From Nitrospira japonica (GTDB lineage Bacteria > Nitrospirota > Thermodesulfovibrionia > UBA6902): a stretch of 64,000 nt of DNA. Where the stretch lies: positions 95,293 to 159,292 of the forward strand of contig DYJL01000005.1 of the NCBI GenBank assembly GCA_020723105.1. Reading direction: 5' to 3'. Numbering within the stretch: the stretch's first letter is position 1; each line of letters opens with the position of its first letter. The notes under the pieces were generated by a model. That model ran no database searches, was not told the origin of the DNA, and saw only the letters and a list, made by a program, of their open reading frames with translations. Below, piece by piece: positions 37,115 through 46,519 of the stretch. The translations under genes and the position numbers were made by a program.

Positions 37115-38458
37115 TTATACTGTTTTGCTTTTTAAAAAAGTAGGGATGGCATTTGCCTCTCTTGGTCCTACTGTAATTTTCCATCCTTCAAGTTTGTCTT
37201 CCAGCGCTCCGCTTAAGATGGCAACCTGGCCCGGGATGATGAGCTCCCTGTGTTTGACCTGGGTTTCAATACCGATGTCTTTGATGAATTGCGCAATCTT
37301 TGCGGCTGTAAATTTACCGGCAGCCCACGCAGTAAGCACTGACAGTCCTTCGCAGTCCATTACTGCAAGACGGCTTGGGACTTTGCTGTTTTCCACTTCT
37401 CCGGAAACAATAAAGTATGTGAGTGAAAAGTTTGTCGTAATCATTAAAGGCGCATCAGGGGTGGGCTCACCTATGCTATAAACTTTCTGCTCCACCTGCA
37501 TTGGCACCTGCGGATCTGTATATAAATTTTGCCTCAGAGTGAAAATTGCAAGATTTTTCCACTTTTCAATGCTGCTCAGGATAACAATAGAAGAATATTT
37601 AGCGATAGCAACGGAAGCGATTGACGCTTCAAGAGTAGAATCATCTCTTATAACGCAGTTAAGAACAGGGAAACCAAGCGGTTTGAAATTCTTTTTCAGG
37701 GCTGAACGCCTGATCTGCGTATTGTGTTCAATAATCTCCTTTGCAGTTTTTGCTCCTGAGTCGAGTACAATGTCATTTACGCCCAGCCCCTGTAATTTTT
37801 CAGTAAGCGCACTCAGGTCCTCAAGTCCCTGAGCGCTGGCGCATAGTGGAATATCGTGTGTCTTTGCAATATTCGCCAGGGCCTCAGCGGTTTCATTTGT
37901 TGCACCATACAGCAGGGGTTTCCTGGCCGCAATTGCTTTTACAGCAGCATCTGCTGCTGCAGCATCTTTACAATTCAGTATGATTGCTGCATCAGGAGCT
38001 TTATCCGCTACAAGTTTTACTGCCTTTGCATATTGTGCGCTGTCATTTGATGCATATTCGATTGAAATAGCGTCAACCCTGAGTTTTTGTCCGACACGAT
38101 TTAATTCAGAGGCTGCGACCTCTGCAGCTTTTTGAGCAAGTTCATCATCGCTTGAATTATCTTTTATGTTAACGGCCAGTGCGCATGGATTGAAGAATTT
38201 TTTATCATGCCTGAAAAGCACGGTTTCTCCGCCCATCTTTACTGCTTTATCTCCAACTCCGAGATTGAAGGTCCTTATCGGCGGAGCAGAAGCCTCGCCA
38301 AGAGTCTTCTTGGTTTCTTCTGAAACGTCAGGACATTTTGCGAGCTCTACTTTATTTTGTGCCAGCGCCATTGCAAAGGCCAAACAAGTTGGAAACCCGC
38401 ATTTCTTACAGTTTGTCTTTGGGAGAAGTTTGAATATCTGAACTCCGGTTAATGCCAT
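37115..38458 (-). CDS. acsC: corrinoid iron-sulfur protein, large subunit
   Basis: A 447-residue protein. N-terminal 4Fe-4S site CKKCGFPTCLAFAMALAQ (about residues 17-34) with a further Cys in AKCPD, then a TIM barrel and a C-terminal B12-binding domain. It carries the methyl-cobamide between AcsE and AcsB. GGAGG precedes ATG 38458. Confidence 0.95.
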   Translation of the reverse strand: MALTGVQIFKLLPKTNCKKCGFPTCLAFAMALAQNKVELAKCPDVSEETKKTLGEASAPPIRTFNLGVGDKAVKMGGETVLFRHDKKFFNPCALAVNIKDNSSDDELAQKAAEVAASELNRVGQKLRVDAISIEYASNDSAQYAKAVKLVADKAPDAAIILNCKDAAAADAAVKAIAARKPLLYGATNETAEALANIAKTHDIPLCASAQGLEDLSALTEKLQGLGVNDIVLDSGAKTAKEIIEHNTQIRRSALKKNFKPLGFPVLNCVIRDDSTLEASIASVAIAKYSSIVILSSIEKWKNLAIFTLRQNLYTDPQVPMQVEQKVYSIGEPTPDAPLMITTNFSLTYFIVSGEVENSKVPSRLAVMDCEGLSVLTAWAAGKFTAAKIAQFIKDIGIETQVKHRELIIPGQVAILSGALEDKLEGWKITVGPREANAIPTFLKSKTV

Positions 38459-38469
38459 TGTTACCTCCA

Positions 38470-38534
38470 GTGCAGGGTGTAGCGTGCAGGGTGTATCTGT
38501 TTACCGATCCCTAATCCCTATACCCTCTTCCCTA
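38470..38534. repeat. heptad array pair, acsD-acsC gap
   Basis: GTGCAGG/GTGTAGC alternating units (38470-38497) and ATCCCTA/TACCCTC/TTCCCTA units (38507-38534). Period 7; the arms are only partly complementary. Confidence 0.85.
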
Positions 38535-38537
38535 TTT

Positions 38538-39479
38538 TTATATTAATTCATTAATCGTCTGCTCGGTAATCTTCACAGCCTTGGGATGCCGCATAATCAG
38601 TAAATTGGTACCGGCAATGAGCATGCCTGTTGCTGTTAAGGCTTCCCATGCGATTCCTCTTTCTTCAAGCGTGCCCCACTCAGGTACATCAGATTCGGAT
38701 GCAACGGTTTCTTTTACCTTCCATACATACATTCCTACATCGCCCAGTATCGGCGGCTGCATGGTTGCGTCATTCTGAAGAAGACCGGCAAGCCGTATTC
38801 TTTCCATAACAGAATATGTATATTCAAGGCCGTAGCCAAGCGCAGAACACATCGGGTCTGTAATAAGTTTCTCTTTAGCAAACCCCATTTGTGTTATAAG
38901 TATATTCAATTGCTTGGCAAGGTTTATATCGAGCTCTGACATTGCAATCAATTTGTGGTTATGTGCGAGAGCTGCAGCTACTATGGTTTTGTAGTTACCC
39001 TCCTGCGCCTTTCCAATTATACAATTAGAACCACTTGCAGCTTCAGCGGCTGCAACAAGCACGGAAGCATCCTTTTCTATATGATTGGAGCCGAGGATAA
39101 TAAGTGGCACCTCAATGGCTGCCAGGACCTCTTTAATTATTTTTGCCACATCTTCTGTAGAACGGTTTTCCCTGTCCGGATGTGTGCTGACCAGTCTGAG
39201 GGCCAGGGCTTTTGCCTTTAATTCATTCTGACAATATTGGGCCCATGTGACTGGATTGGCGCTGACATCTTTATATATATTTTTTACAGTATCAGGCCAA
39301 TCTTCAGGGACCGTATCCTGAATTTCATAAGCTATGACCGGGGGATGGGGCAATTCACCTTCAAAGGATAAAAATGGAAGGCAATTTCCACCGCCAACAG
39401 TAAGGGCATTGTTACCCTTCCCAAAATCAACACTCAATACTTTACCGTTATAGGATTCCTTCGGAATAATGTATGACAT
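38538..39479 (-). CDS. acsD: corrinoid iron-sulfur protein, small subunit
   Basis: A 313-residue TIM-barrel protein (CdhD/AcsD family: LIILGSNHIEKDASVLVAAAEAASGSNCIIG, ITDPMCSALGYGLEYTYSVMERIR). Start set at ATG 39479 because GGAGG lies 5 nt upstream; the longer frame from TTG 39491 would start inside that Shine-Dalgarno. Partner of AcsC. Confidence 0.93.
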   Translation of the reverse strand: MSYIIPKESYNGKVLSVDFGKGNNALTVGGGNCLPFLSFEGELPHPPVIAYEIQDTVPEDWPDTVKNIYKDVSANPVTWAQYCQNELKAKALALRLVSTHPDRENRSTEDVAKIIKEVLAAIEVPLIILGSNHIEKDASVLVAAAEAASGSNCIIGKAQEGNYKTIVAAALAHNHKLIAMSELDINLAKQLNILITQMGFAKEKLITDPMCSALGYGLEYTYSVMERIRLAGLLQNDATMQPPILGDVGMYVWKVKETVASESDVPEWGTLEERGIAWEALTATGMLIAGTNLLIMRHPKAVKITEQTINELI

Positions 39480-39498
39480 TTCTACCTCCAAATTTTAG

Positions 39499-39566
39499 GC
39501 AATCAGCAATCAGCTTTCAGCTCTCAGCTTAGAAATTTTTTTGCTGACCGCTGAACGCTGACTGCT
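39499..39566. repeat. heptad array pair, acsE-acsD gap
   Basis: GCAATCA, GCAATCA, GCTTTCA, GCTCTCA (39499-39526) face GCTGACC, GCTGAAC, GCTGACT (39543-39566). Period 7, inverted in sense (TCAGC against GCTGA). Confidence 0.9.
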
Positions 39567-39570
39567 ATTT

Positions 39571-40359
39571 TCACATTTCCAGATACGAATGTGCGTAAAG
39601 TGTTTTACCAAGAAATACGTCTGTTGTTTTTAACGTATCCATCAATTCTTTATCAAGAGGGTTCATGATTGCCGCCGTAAGACCTTCGTACATTAACAAT
39701 GTCAGATAAACCCTGTCTATGAGCCCCCTCATATTTTTAGGGACTCCGTTTGAGATATTGCTGAGACCTACCACAGTTTTCATTGGAGGGTCATTTAATT
39801 CCTGAAACATCTTAATGGCCTTTATGGAATGCATGGCCTGATCCTGAGTAGTACAAACCTGAAGTATGAGCGGGTCCAGGAAAATATTCTCAAGCGGCAC
39901 GCCGAATTCTGCGGCCCTTGCCATAATCTCTGCGGCAAGTCCGCATCTCTCTTCGGCATCTGCAGGTAATCCGCCTTTGCCGACAGTAAGAGCAATTATA
40001 TTAGAGTTATACTTTGCAGCAAGTTCAAGCATGATAAAACGTTCAGGATCGTTTGATGTAGAGTTGATCAGAGGCATTCCCCACTTATTGTTGTGAGCTT
40101 TAAGGCCTGCTTCAAGCGCTGATGCATTTGTGGTGTCAAGACAGAGTGGAGCCTGGACTTTTTCCTGGATGCTTTCAACCATCCACTGCATTAATTCTTC
40201 TCCTTTTTCTTCGGCAGGACCGGTATTGACGTCTATGAAATGAGCGCCTGCTTTCCACTGTGCATAGGCGAGCTCCTGAATGGGTTTTGGGTCGCGGGCA
40301 TTCATGGCTTCCCTTACTTTTTTGGCAATAACACTTATTTTTTCACCAATGATGATCAT
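39571..40359 (-). CDS. acsE: methyltetrahydrofolate:corrinoid iron-sulfur protein methyltransferase
   Basis: A 262-residue pterin-binding TIM barrel: IIGEKISVIAKKV, FIDVNTGPAEEKGEE, LCLDTTNASALEAGL, INSTSNDPERF, VGLSNISNGVP. It passes the methyl group of CH3-THF to the AcsCD corrinoid. AAGGAG precedes ATG 40359. First gene of the acsEDCBA operon; the promoter should lie in the 77-nt gap to the divergent gene at 40437. Confidence 0.95.
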   Translation of the reverse strand: MIIIGEKISVIAKKVREAMNARDPKPIQELAYAQWKAGAHFIDVNTGPAEEKGEELMQWMVESIQEKVQAPLCLDTTNASALEAGLKAHNNKWGMPLINSTSNDPERFIMLELAAKYNSNIIALTVGKGGLPADAEERCGLAAEIMARAAEFGVPLENIFLDPLILQVCTTQDQAMHSIKAIKMFQELNDPPMKTVVGLSNISNGVPKNMRGLIDRVYLTLLMYEGLTAAIMNPLDKELMDTLKTTDVFLGKTLYAHSYLEM

Positions 40360-40436
40360 GCGTTTTCTCCTTGTTAGATATTAAATCTTGCTGCAACAAA
40401 AGAACTGCATAGAAGTAAAGTTAAAAATTATAACAT

Positions 40437-41339
40437 ATGAAAAAAGGAAAATTATACAATTATTTTATGATAAGAAATTTAAATAAGGTCTATAAAAGAG
40501 GGTTGACAAGGGAAAGCGATGGGAATATAATCCCAAACATGGAGAGCCTGAAACAATCAGTTTATTCTGCGCTAATTAACCTCCTGCGTCCGCTTATCAG
40601 GATTTTACTGAGAAATGGGATACCGTGCGGCACATTTTGTGAGATTGCCAGATGTGTCTATGTGGATGTGGCATCACAGGAATTTGGAATTCAGAAAAGA
40701 AAACAGACCGCTTCACGTGTGGCTGTCATTACTGGACTGTCGCGCAAGGAAGTAAAACGTCTCCGGGAGATTTCCGCATCTGAAGACCTTAGCGCCACGG
40801 ACCGCTATAACAGGGCCGTTCGGGTCATAAGCGGCTGGCGAAAGGACCCGCATTTTATCAATTCAAAAGGGCTACCCCGGAATTTATCCCTTGAAGACAG
40901 TAAAAAGGGTTTTCCAGCCCTTGTCAGGCAATACAGCGGTGATGTGCCGTACCGCGCGGTGCTTGACGAAATGCTTAATGCAGGCGTGGTAGAACTGCAG
41001 AAAAACAAGGTGAGACTTTTTAATAAAGGATATATTGTCAAGAGAAACGAGATAGCAAAAATACATATACTCGGCGCTGACGTTGCTGAACTGATTACAA
41101 CGATTGGGCATAATCTTAACTGCAAGCCGGATGACTCTTTCTTCCAGCGGAAAGTATCATATGACAATATTCCTGCTGATCTTCTTATAAAATTAAGAAA
41201 GCAGATAACTTTAAAGAACGAAAACTTTATTGAGGCCATGGATAAGCTGATTTCACAGTATGATAGAGATGTCAATCCATCAGTCAAGGGAGAGGGCAGT
41301 AAAAAAGCTGGAATTGGCCTTTTTTATTTTGAACAATGA
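40437..41339 (+). CDS. DUF6502-like protein
   Basis: A 300-residue soluble protein resembling DUF6502: LLRPLIRILLRNGIPCGTFCEIARCVYVDVA and TASRVAVITGLSRKEVKRLRE, the latter helix-turn-helix-like. The start is unsure; ATG 40437 lacks a Shine-Dalgarno, and ATG 40539 (MESLKQSVYSAL) is where family similarity begins. Divergent from acsE. Overlaps the next frame, a pairing (DUF6502 with a DUF5666 lipoprotein) that I have seen in other bacteria. Function unknown. Confidence 0.65.
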   Translation: MKKGKLYNYFMIRNLNKVYKRGLTRESDGNIIPNMESLKQSVYSALINLLRPLIRILLRNGIPCGTFCEIARCVYVDVASQEFGIQKRKQTASRVAVITGLSRKEVKRLREISASEDLSATDRYNRAVRVISGWRKDPHFINSKGLPRNLSLEDSKKGFPALVRQYSGDVPYRAVLDEMLNAGVVELQKNKVRLFNKGYIVKRNEIAKIHILGADVAELITTIGHNLNCKPDDSFFQRKVSYDNIPADLLIKLRKQITLKNENFIEAMDKLISQYDRDVNPSVKGEGSKKAGIGLFYFEQ

Positions 41340-41356
41340 TTGAACAGGGGGTAGTT

Positions 41357-42547
41357 ATGCCTAAAAATATATTGCTGTTGTACAGGAAAATTGCAGGAAT
41401 CATGCTGCTTATAGGAATGCTTGCTTCCTTAACAGCATCATGCGGCGGTGGAACTGATAGTTACTCAGGCGGAGGAATAGGGGGTACAGGCAGAACAACG
41501 GGGACTATAACAGGGTTCGGCAGCGTATTTGTTAATGGAAACGAGTTTGATACAACAGGTTCAGACATCAGTATAGATGACAGTACTGCCTCTGAAAACG
41601 ACCTTAAAGTTGGGATGAAGGTTGCCATAAATGCAATCAATAATACTGCTATGACAATTGAATATGAACCGGAAGTCAGGGGCCCTGTATCGAGTATTGA
41701 TTTGGCCGATAACAGTTTAACCGTATTGGGACAGGATATAGTTGTCCACAATACCACTAACTATGACGGCATTGTAAGCCTTGCCGATTTACAGGTGGGG
41801 AATTATGTTGAGATTAGCGGATTCCTTAATGCAGATGGAGAGATTATTGTCACATTTATAAGCAGTATTTCAGCTCCGCAAAAACTGCAGGTGAGGAGTT
41901 ATGTTTCAAACCATAATGCTGTCAATGAAACTTTCAGCCTGAACAATCTGCTGGTTGATTATTCGGGCGTGCAAGCACCGCCTTCAATCAGTAACGGCAC
42001 CTTTGTAGAAGTTGAAGGATTATTGCAGGGAGGTATCTTTGTCGCCTCTGAATTAACGATTGAGAGTCCTGTCAACGCTGGCAATCCGGGTGACGAAATG
42101 GAATTAGAGGGCCTTATAACGGCCTTTGTCTCACAAACCGATTTTAATGTTAATGGTATGAGTATAACGACCTATTTCGGTACGGAATTTGAACATGGAA
42201 ATGCAGCCGATCTGGGATTGAATATAAGGGTCGAGGTGAAAGGTACGATTAACAACAACGGTATCCTTTTGGCAGATAAGGTTGAATTTCGTTTTTTTGA
42301 CGATGCAGCTTTACAAATCGAGGGCCTTGTCGAAGGTATTGATTATATTAACTCAATAATTACCATATCCAGAACCAATATTCTCATAACCGGATATACA
42401 CAATTTGAAGATGAATCCGATGAGAATCTGAGAACCGTTACATTTGATGATATCCGGATAGGGGATTTTTTGGAAGTTGTCGGGTTTACTGACGGCAGTG
42501 GGCAAATAGTTGCATATAAGGTAGAAAGGGAAGACGATTCAGATTGA
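41357..42547 (+). CDS. DUF5666-type repeat lipoprotein
   Basis: A 396-residue exported protein: signal peptide with possible lipobox LTAS-C, then a Gly-rich linker and about five beta-rich repeats of 60-70 residues (ITGFGSVFVNGNEF, VSSIDLADNSLTVLGQDI, ITAFVSQTDFNVNGMSI, VEGIDYINSIITISRTNI). These are DUF5666-like, OB-type units. Start ATG 41357 follows GGGGGT; the frame opens earlier at 41336. Function unknown. Confidence 0.7.
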   Translation: MPKNILLLYRKIAGIMLLIGMLASLTASCGGGTDSYSGGGIGGTGRTTGTITGFGSVFVNGNEFDTTGSDISIDDSTASENDLKVGMKVAINAINNTAMTIEYEPEVRGPVSSIDLADNSLTVLGQDIVVHNTTNYDGIVSLADLQVGNYVEISGFLNADGEIIVTFISSISAPQKLQVRSYVSNHNAVNETFSLNNLLVDYSGVQAPPSISNGTFVEVEGLLQGGIFVASELTIESPVNAGNPGDEMELEGLITAFVSQTDFNVNGMSITTYFGTEFEHGNAADLGLNIRVEVKGTINNNGILLADKVEFRFFDDAALQIEGLVEGIDYINSIITISRTNILITGYTQFEDESDENLRTVTFDDIRIGDFLEVVGFTDGSGQIVAYKVEREDDSD

Positions 42548-42564
42548 CAGGTAATAAAAAGTCT

Positions 42565-42590
42565 TCGCTTAAACAGTAAGCGATTTTATT
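42565..42590. terminator. bidirectional terminator
   Basis: TCGCTTA-AACAG-TAAGCGA hairpin (42565-42583) followed by TTTTATT on the plus side and preceded by AATAAAAAG on the other, so it can end both the DUF5666 and the cooC transcripts. It overlaps the cooC stop. Confidence 0.75.
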
Positions 42591-43356
42591 ACGGTATGTT
42601 ACAGAAGTCCAATATTCCAAAAAGCGTCTTTACGGCGATTGATTCAGATGGAAGTTCAAAGACAGGCTTGCCTTCGAGGTCGAGGTGAAAAATATTTTCA
42701 TCATCCGGGATATTAAAGATTTCCTCCAATGGCAAAGGGCTGGCAGAGTTCATTAGTTTCTTAAAATTAACATCAGAGACCCTGTTTATAATAAACTTGC
42801 GCTGTTGCACTTCAAGGCTGAGTTCATCAACAAGATTGTTTATCCTTTTTACAGTTTGAACCCCCTTTTGTGTAGGATCGCTTATGATAAGTAAAAGGTC
42901 TACCTTATGCGTGGTTCTTCTGCTTAAGTGCTCCATTCCGGCCTCATTGTCAATAACAACATACGGATATTTATCAGAGAATTTGTCGGTATACTTACGG
43001 ATTATATTGTTAGCAGCGCAGTAACAGCCGGGTCCTTCAGGCCGGCCCATTACCATAAGGTCAAAGCCTTTTGCCTCAATGACAGACTGCTGGACCTGAT
43101 AGTCAAACAACTGTTCCATGCTCATGCCGCCGGGCCGTTGAGATCCGCTGCGTACAGTAGTAAGGGCTTCCTCTCTCAGTCTTCCTATTGTTGCATGAAC
43201 AGCGACGCCAAGCGCCTCATTAAGACAGGAATTACTGTCTGCATCAACTGCGAGTACAGGTTTCTGTTTTCTTTCGATAAGGTAGCGGATTGTAAGCGCT
43301 GCAAGGGTTGTCTTGCCAGTGCCTCCCTTTCCTGCAAATGCTATCACATATGCCAT
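42589..43356 (-). CDS. cooC: CooC-type nickel-insertion ATPase for CODH
   Basis: A 255-residue MinD/ParA-fold ATPase with deviant Walker A AGKGGTGKTT (residues 8-17), VLAVDADSNSCLNEALG and VVIDNEAGMEHLSRRTT. The CYCAAN region carries the Cys-x-Cys metal site expected for CooC/AcsF maturation factors. Its nearness to the CODH/ACS operon supports the call. Confidence 0.88.
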   Translation of the reverse strand: MAYVIAFAGKGGTGKTTLAALTIRYLIERKQKPVLAVDADSNSCLNEALGVAVHATIGRLREEALTTVRSGSQRPGGMSMEQLFDYQVQQSVIEAKGFDLMVMGRPEGPGCYCAANNIIRKYTDKFSDKYPYVVIDNEAGMEHLSRRTTHKVDLLLIISDPTQKGVQTVKRINNLVDELSLEVQQRKFIINRVSDVNFKKLMNSASPLPLEEIFNIPDDENIFHLDLEGKPVFELPSESIAVKTLFGILDFCNIP

Positions 43357-43466
43357 ATGATTAGAATATATATCCCCGCTTATTTAATCAATAATCAAGT
43401 TGCAATTAAAGTAACCCTTCTGCAAGACGGAAGGGAAAGGGTTTGGCGGGTAATGAAAAAACGGAA

Positions 43467-43775
43467 TTATGCTGTCTTAATACTGTTTACAAGCTCCAGA
43501 TAATCATGATGATCATCTAAAAGCGTGACGCCTATGCCGTCAAAGACGTCATCTGTTTTTGTCATCCTGATTACCTTGACCGGCACCTTTAGCAGTTTTT
43601 CTGCAAACGGTATAATTATTTCAATTGCAGGGTCGAAAGGGAAGAGCATCTTGTTAGTGCTGATAAACATACCGTTTTCTGAAAGGTCTTTAATAGTTCC
43701 GTGGTAGTCCGTATCACAATTATAAAATCTTATATCAATGTGGACCGGCACTCTTTCAAAGGCTCTTCTTTGCAT
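43467..43775 (-). CDS. PilZ domain protein
   Basis: A 102-residue single PilZ domain: QRRAFERVPVHI (RxxxR) and DLSENGMFIST (D/NxSxxG), the c-di-GMP binding motifs. Followed in the same strand order by another PilZ gene upstream; the two are probably co-transcribed. Confidence 0.88.
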   Translation of the reverse strand: MQRRAFERVPVHIDIRFYNCDTDYHGTIKDLSENGMFISTNKMLFPFDPAIEIIIPFAEKLLKVPVKVIRMTKTDDVFDGIGVTLLDDHHDYLELVNSIKTA

Positions 43776-43797
43776 AAATATATTGCAGATTCAGTTA

Positions 43798-44160
43798 TTA
43801 AACAGGAAATTTTATATTGTTCTCCAGCCAGACATCATAAGCAAAATCCAGGATCTCACTTTTTGCTTCCCTGTCCATGGCAAGGAGATTTATACCTACC
43901 TGATATATATCATGGTCCAGTTGCTGCTTCCATACAACTTTACCAGAAGCAGAAACAAATGTATCTTTACGGGGATGCCTGAGTTGTAATTCCATGGTTT
44001 CTTCTAAAAATAAATCCGTACTTTTTACTTCAACACAGCATCCATAACGGGAGAAATTTTTCGTAATGCCAGAAAACAATAGTGAACTGTCGTCTGATGA
44101 TTTAAAAAGGACTTCAAGGGGAACATCAAATCTTATAAATCTCCTTCGCTCAATTGACAT
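43798..44160 (-). CDS. PilZ domain protein
   Basis: A 120-residue PilZ domain: ERRRFIRFDV and NFSRYGCCVEV. ATG 44160 follows AAGGAGGG; a longer frame to 44208 lacks this. Binding residues are present, so it probably binds c-di-GMP; target unknown. Confidence 0.85.
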   Translation of the reverse strand: MSIERRRFIRFDVPLEVLFKSSDDSSLLFSGITKNFSRYGCCVEVKSTDLFLEETMELQLRHPRKDTFVSASGKVVWKQQLDHDIYQVGINLLAMDREAKSEILDFAYDVWLENNIKFPV

Positions 44161-44369
44161 AAACCCTCCTTGAGAGATAATTATAACAACTATTTTTTTG
44201 TTTAACAAAATTTATTATCACAATTTTAAATGAAGCAAATTTAATGCCTATCTGTAACAGCCTAATTTATAAGGAAACCGACTTTTTTATGTCTAACAAT
44301 AACGTAATTTTTTTGACAATACGATTAATTTCAGACAGTATTAATTATAACATTGAGAAAGGTTATGCT

Positions 44370-44654
44370 ATGCCTGCCCAGAGATTTATGAGATTGTTTC
44401 AGGACCTGGAACCTCGCAGTGACAGGGAGAGGGTCTATGCTCGTCGCGACGATGACGATATATTACTTAATGCATTTGTATTAATGGTAAATACCGCTTG
44501 TGTCAGAAAACTGCAGGCATTGCAGTCCGCGCAATTTTTACAATTTTTTTCAGTCTTGCTTAATAGACAGATTAACATTTTTTCAATTAACCCGAAGATA
44601 TTAGTGCTTTGCTCGTACTCAATACTTTTAGTAATTATATTTTCCATTACCTAA
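44370..44654 (+). CDS. hypothetical small protein, possible C-terminal membrane helix
   Basis: From ATG 44370 (GAGAAAGG upstream) a 94-residue frame with an acidic/basic first half (RSDRERVYARRDDDD) and a hydrophobic end (ILVLCSYSILLVIIFSIT). An earlier in-frame ATG at 44244 exists. No family recognised; it may not be a gene. Confidence 0.35.
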   Translation: MPAQRFMRLFQDLEPRSDRERVYARRDDDDILLNAFVLMVNTACVRKLQALQSAQFLQFFSVLLNRQINIFSINPKILVLCSYSILLVIIFSIT

Positions 44655-44744
44655 GCCCCCTTTTATAGAACCGATTGTATCGGATAATAATTTATATATC
44701 TCTTGTGACACGATAGGTATTGGTCTGTCAAGAGGGGCTTAAGA
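44652..44744. other. inverted repeat, possible structured RNA or terminator
   Basis: CTAAGCCCCCTTTT near 44651-44664 is inverted in AAGAGGGGCTTA near 44733-44744, with an inner hairpin CCGAT-TGT-ATCGG. The 140-nt gap between the small ORF and thyX has no other feature. Confidence 0.4.
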
Positions 44745-44794
44745 CATTATTAAAATTTTAAATGGAAGAGCTTTTGCAGGAACTGAAATAAAAG

Positions 44795-45523
44795 TTAAAG
44801 GACGCTGTATTTTTTCCTGACTTCTTTTATCGTTCCGCAGGTATAATCACCTTCGGGACATGGGGCATGAAGACAACCCGGGCCTGCCTGATGGAATATT
44901 GTCGGAGCCGCTTTCCTGACGAGTTTCAGCATTTCGTCTGCCATCTGGCGTATTTCCCACTGGGCGCGATTACAGCATCTCTGCCTGAAAAAATGAAGGA
45001 GTTCCCGGGCATTCATCGTGACCATTATTTTTGTTTCCGAAGCATTGGGCAGAATAAAACGGGCGTCCTGGTTTGCAGCTTCGCCTGTCACTCCTTTTTC
45101 ATTTAATTTCTGGACGATGGAGTTATATGTATCCTGCGCCTGCTGCATAAATGATATGAAGATTTTTTTTAACTCTTTATCTTCCCTGATTATCGGAGGA
45201 ATGACGTAGTCAAATCCGGATTCTTCACTTACATAACGCTGGGACTGCTGGCTGTATGAAGCGAGCCTGTGCCTGACAAGCTGATGGGAACAGGCCCTTG
45301 AGATTCCCTCAACAGCAAATGTGAAAGAAGCATGTTCAACAGGACTCATATGTCCCATTTTTACAAGTTTTTCAATGAAGGCCTTCTGGTCTTTTGTCTC
45401 AATCTTATCTTTAAGTGATGTAATGTCCGCAGGACTGTAACAGAGCTTTGCAGCCATTGCAATGGTTTCTTCGGGGTTTGGTGAATGACGCAGGAGAATT
45501 ACTTTTAATTTCGCTTCAGACAT
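44795..45523 (-). CDS. thyX: flavin-dependent thymidylate synthase
   Basis: A 242-residue ThyX with the signature RHRLASYSQQSQRY (R84-H85-R86 ... S94). It methylates dUMP using CH2-THF with FAD/NADPH, leaving THF rather than DHF, which suits an organism with a folate-based C1 pathway. Confidence 0.94.
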   Translation of the reverse strand: MSEAKLKVILLRHSPNPEETIAMAAKLCYSPADITSLKDKIETKDQKAFIEKLVKMGHMSPVEHASFTFAVEGISRACSHQLVRHRLASYSQQSQRYVSEESGFDYVIPPIIREDKELKKIFISFMQQAQDTYNSIVQKLNEKGVTGEAANQDARFILPNASETKIMVTMNARELLHFFRQRCCNRAQWEIRQMADEMLKLVRKAAPTIFHQAGPGCLHAPCPEGDYTCGTIKEVRKKYSVL

Positions 45524-45682
45524 ATAGTCTCCTTTGAAGAATTTTGGATGGTTAAATAATAAACCTAACCTGTTTTATAAGTCAATTTTCAGGGCGGTAT
45601 TTTGTAGCCATATTTGCTTATACATGAACTTGACAGCAGAATCGAATAGTAATATATAAACCTCAGGGAAGGTTTCTGTATT

Positions 45683-46519
45683 ATGTACAAAAAAATTCTT
45701 GCTGCAGTCAATGAGTTTTCAAATTCTGAAATAGCCGCACGCTATGCAATAACCCTTGCCAGATCCTGCCGGGCCAGACTCTTTCTGGTCTTTGTTGCCG
45801 AAGAGAAAATTGACAGAGATAAGTTGCGACATGCTGAGGCTGCGCTTGAGAGGTTGTTCATAGAAGCGGAGAACAACGGTATTGAGGTGGAAAGCATTAT
45901 CGAAAGCGGAGCGCCTGTTAAAAAAATATATGAACTCGTCATGGAGCATGATATAGATATAGTCTTCACAGCTACAAGGAGGGAGGATGTAAAAAGAAGA
46001 TTTTTTTTAAAAACTCTTTCCAGGCAGCTTGTGGTAAAACTCCCCTGCTCGGTGGCCTTGGTGAGGGTGGTCCGGATGGGAGGCCTGCACCTCAAAAATA
46101 TACTCGTGCCTTTACGGGGAAGAATAACACGTCTTGATGAAAGGGCTTATTTTATAGCCAGGCTTGCTGAGGGATCCGGGGCCAGAGTGACGCTTTTTCA
46201 TTTGCATAAACCGCTTTCGAGTTTTTTTCATGGTGAAGTGCAATTGACACCTTTTCAGAGAGATAAAGCTCTTCCAAAAGATGTTGAAGCCTTTCGGGAC
46301 CATCTGAATAAATACAAAATATCTCATGAGAAAAGGGCCGGACATGGCAGCGTTGCCAGAGCCATAACCATAGAAGCCGCACATAAACGGAATGACCTTA
46401 TTGTAATGGGAGCCAGTGAGAGGAATCTTCTGAAAAGTATTGTCAGTGGCAATCCTGTAGAAATTGTTTTGCGGGAGACCCCGTGCAACATGATAATCTT
46501 CAGGGGGAAAAGGTCTTAA
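45683..46519 (+). CDS. tandem universal stress protein
   Basis: A 278-residue protein with two UspA-like domains: MYKKILAAVNEFSNSEIAARYAITLA start and a second unit from about residue 138 (LKNILVPLRG...), ending HKRNDLIVMGASERNLLKSIVSGNPVEIVLRETPCNMIIFR. The second carries a G-x2-G-x9-G-S/N-like ATP loop. GGGAAGG before ATG. Upstream of the P-type ATPase. Confidence 0.88.
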   Translation: MYKKILAAVNEFSNSEIAARYAITLARSCRARLFLVFVAEEKIDRDKLRHAEAALERLFIEAENNGIEVESIIESGAPVKKIYELVMEHDIDIVFTATRREDVKRRFFLKTLSRQLVVKLPCSVALVRVVRMGGLHLKNILVPLRGRITRLDERAYFIARLAEGSGARVTLFHLHKPLSSFFHGEVQLTPFQRDKALPKDVEAFRDHLNKYKISHEKRAGHGSVARAITIEAAHKRNDLIVMGASERNLLKSIVSGNPVEIVLRETPCNMIIFRGKRS

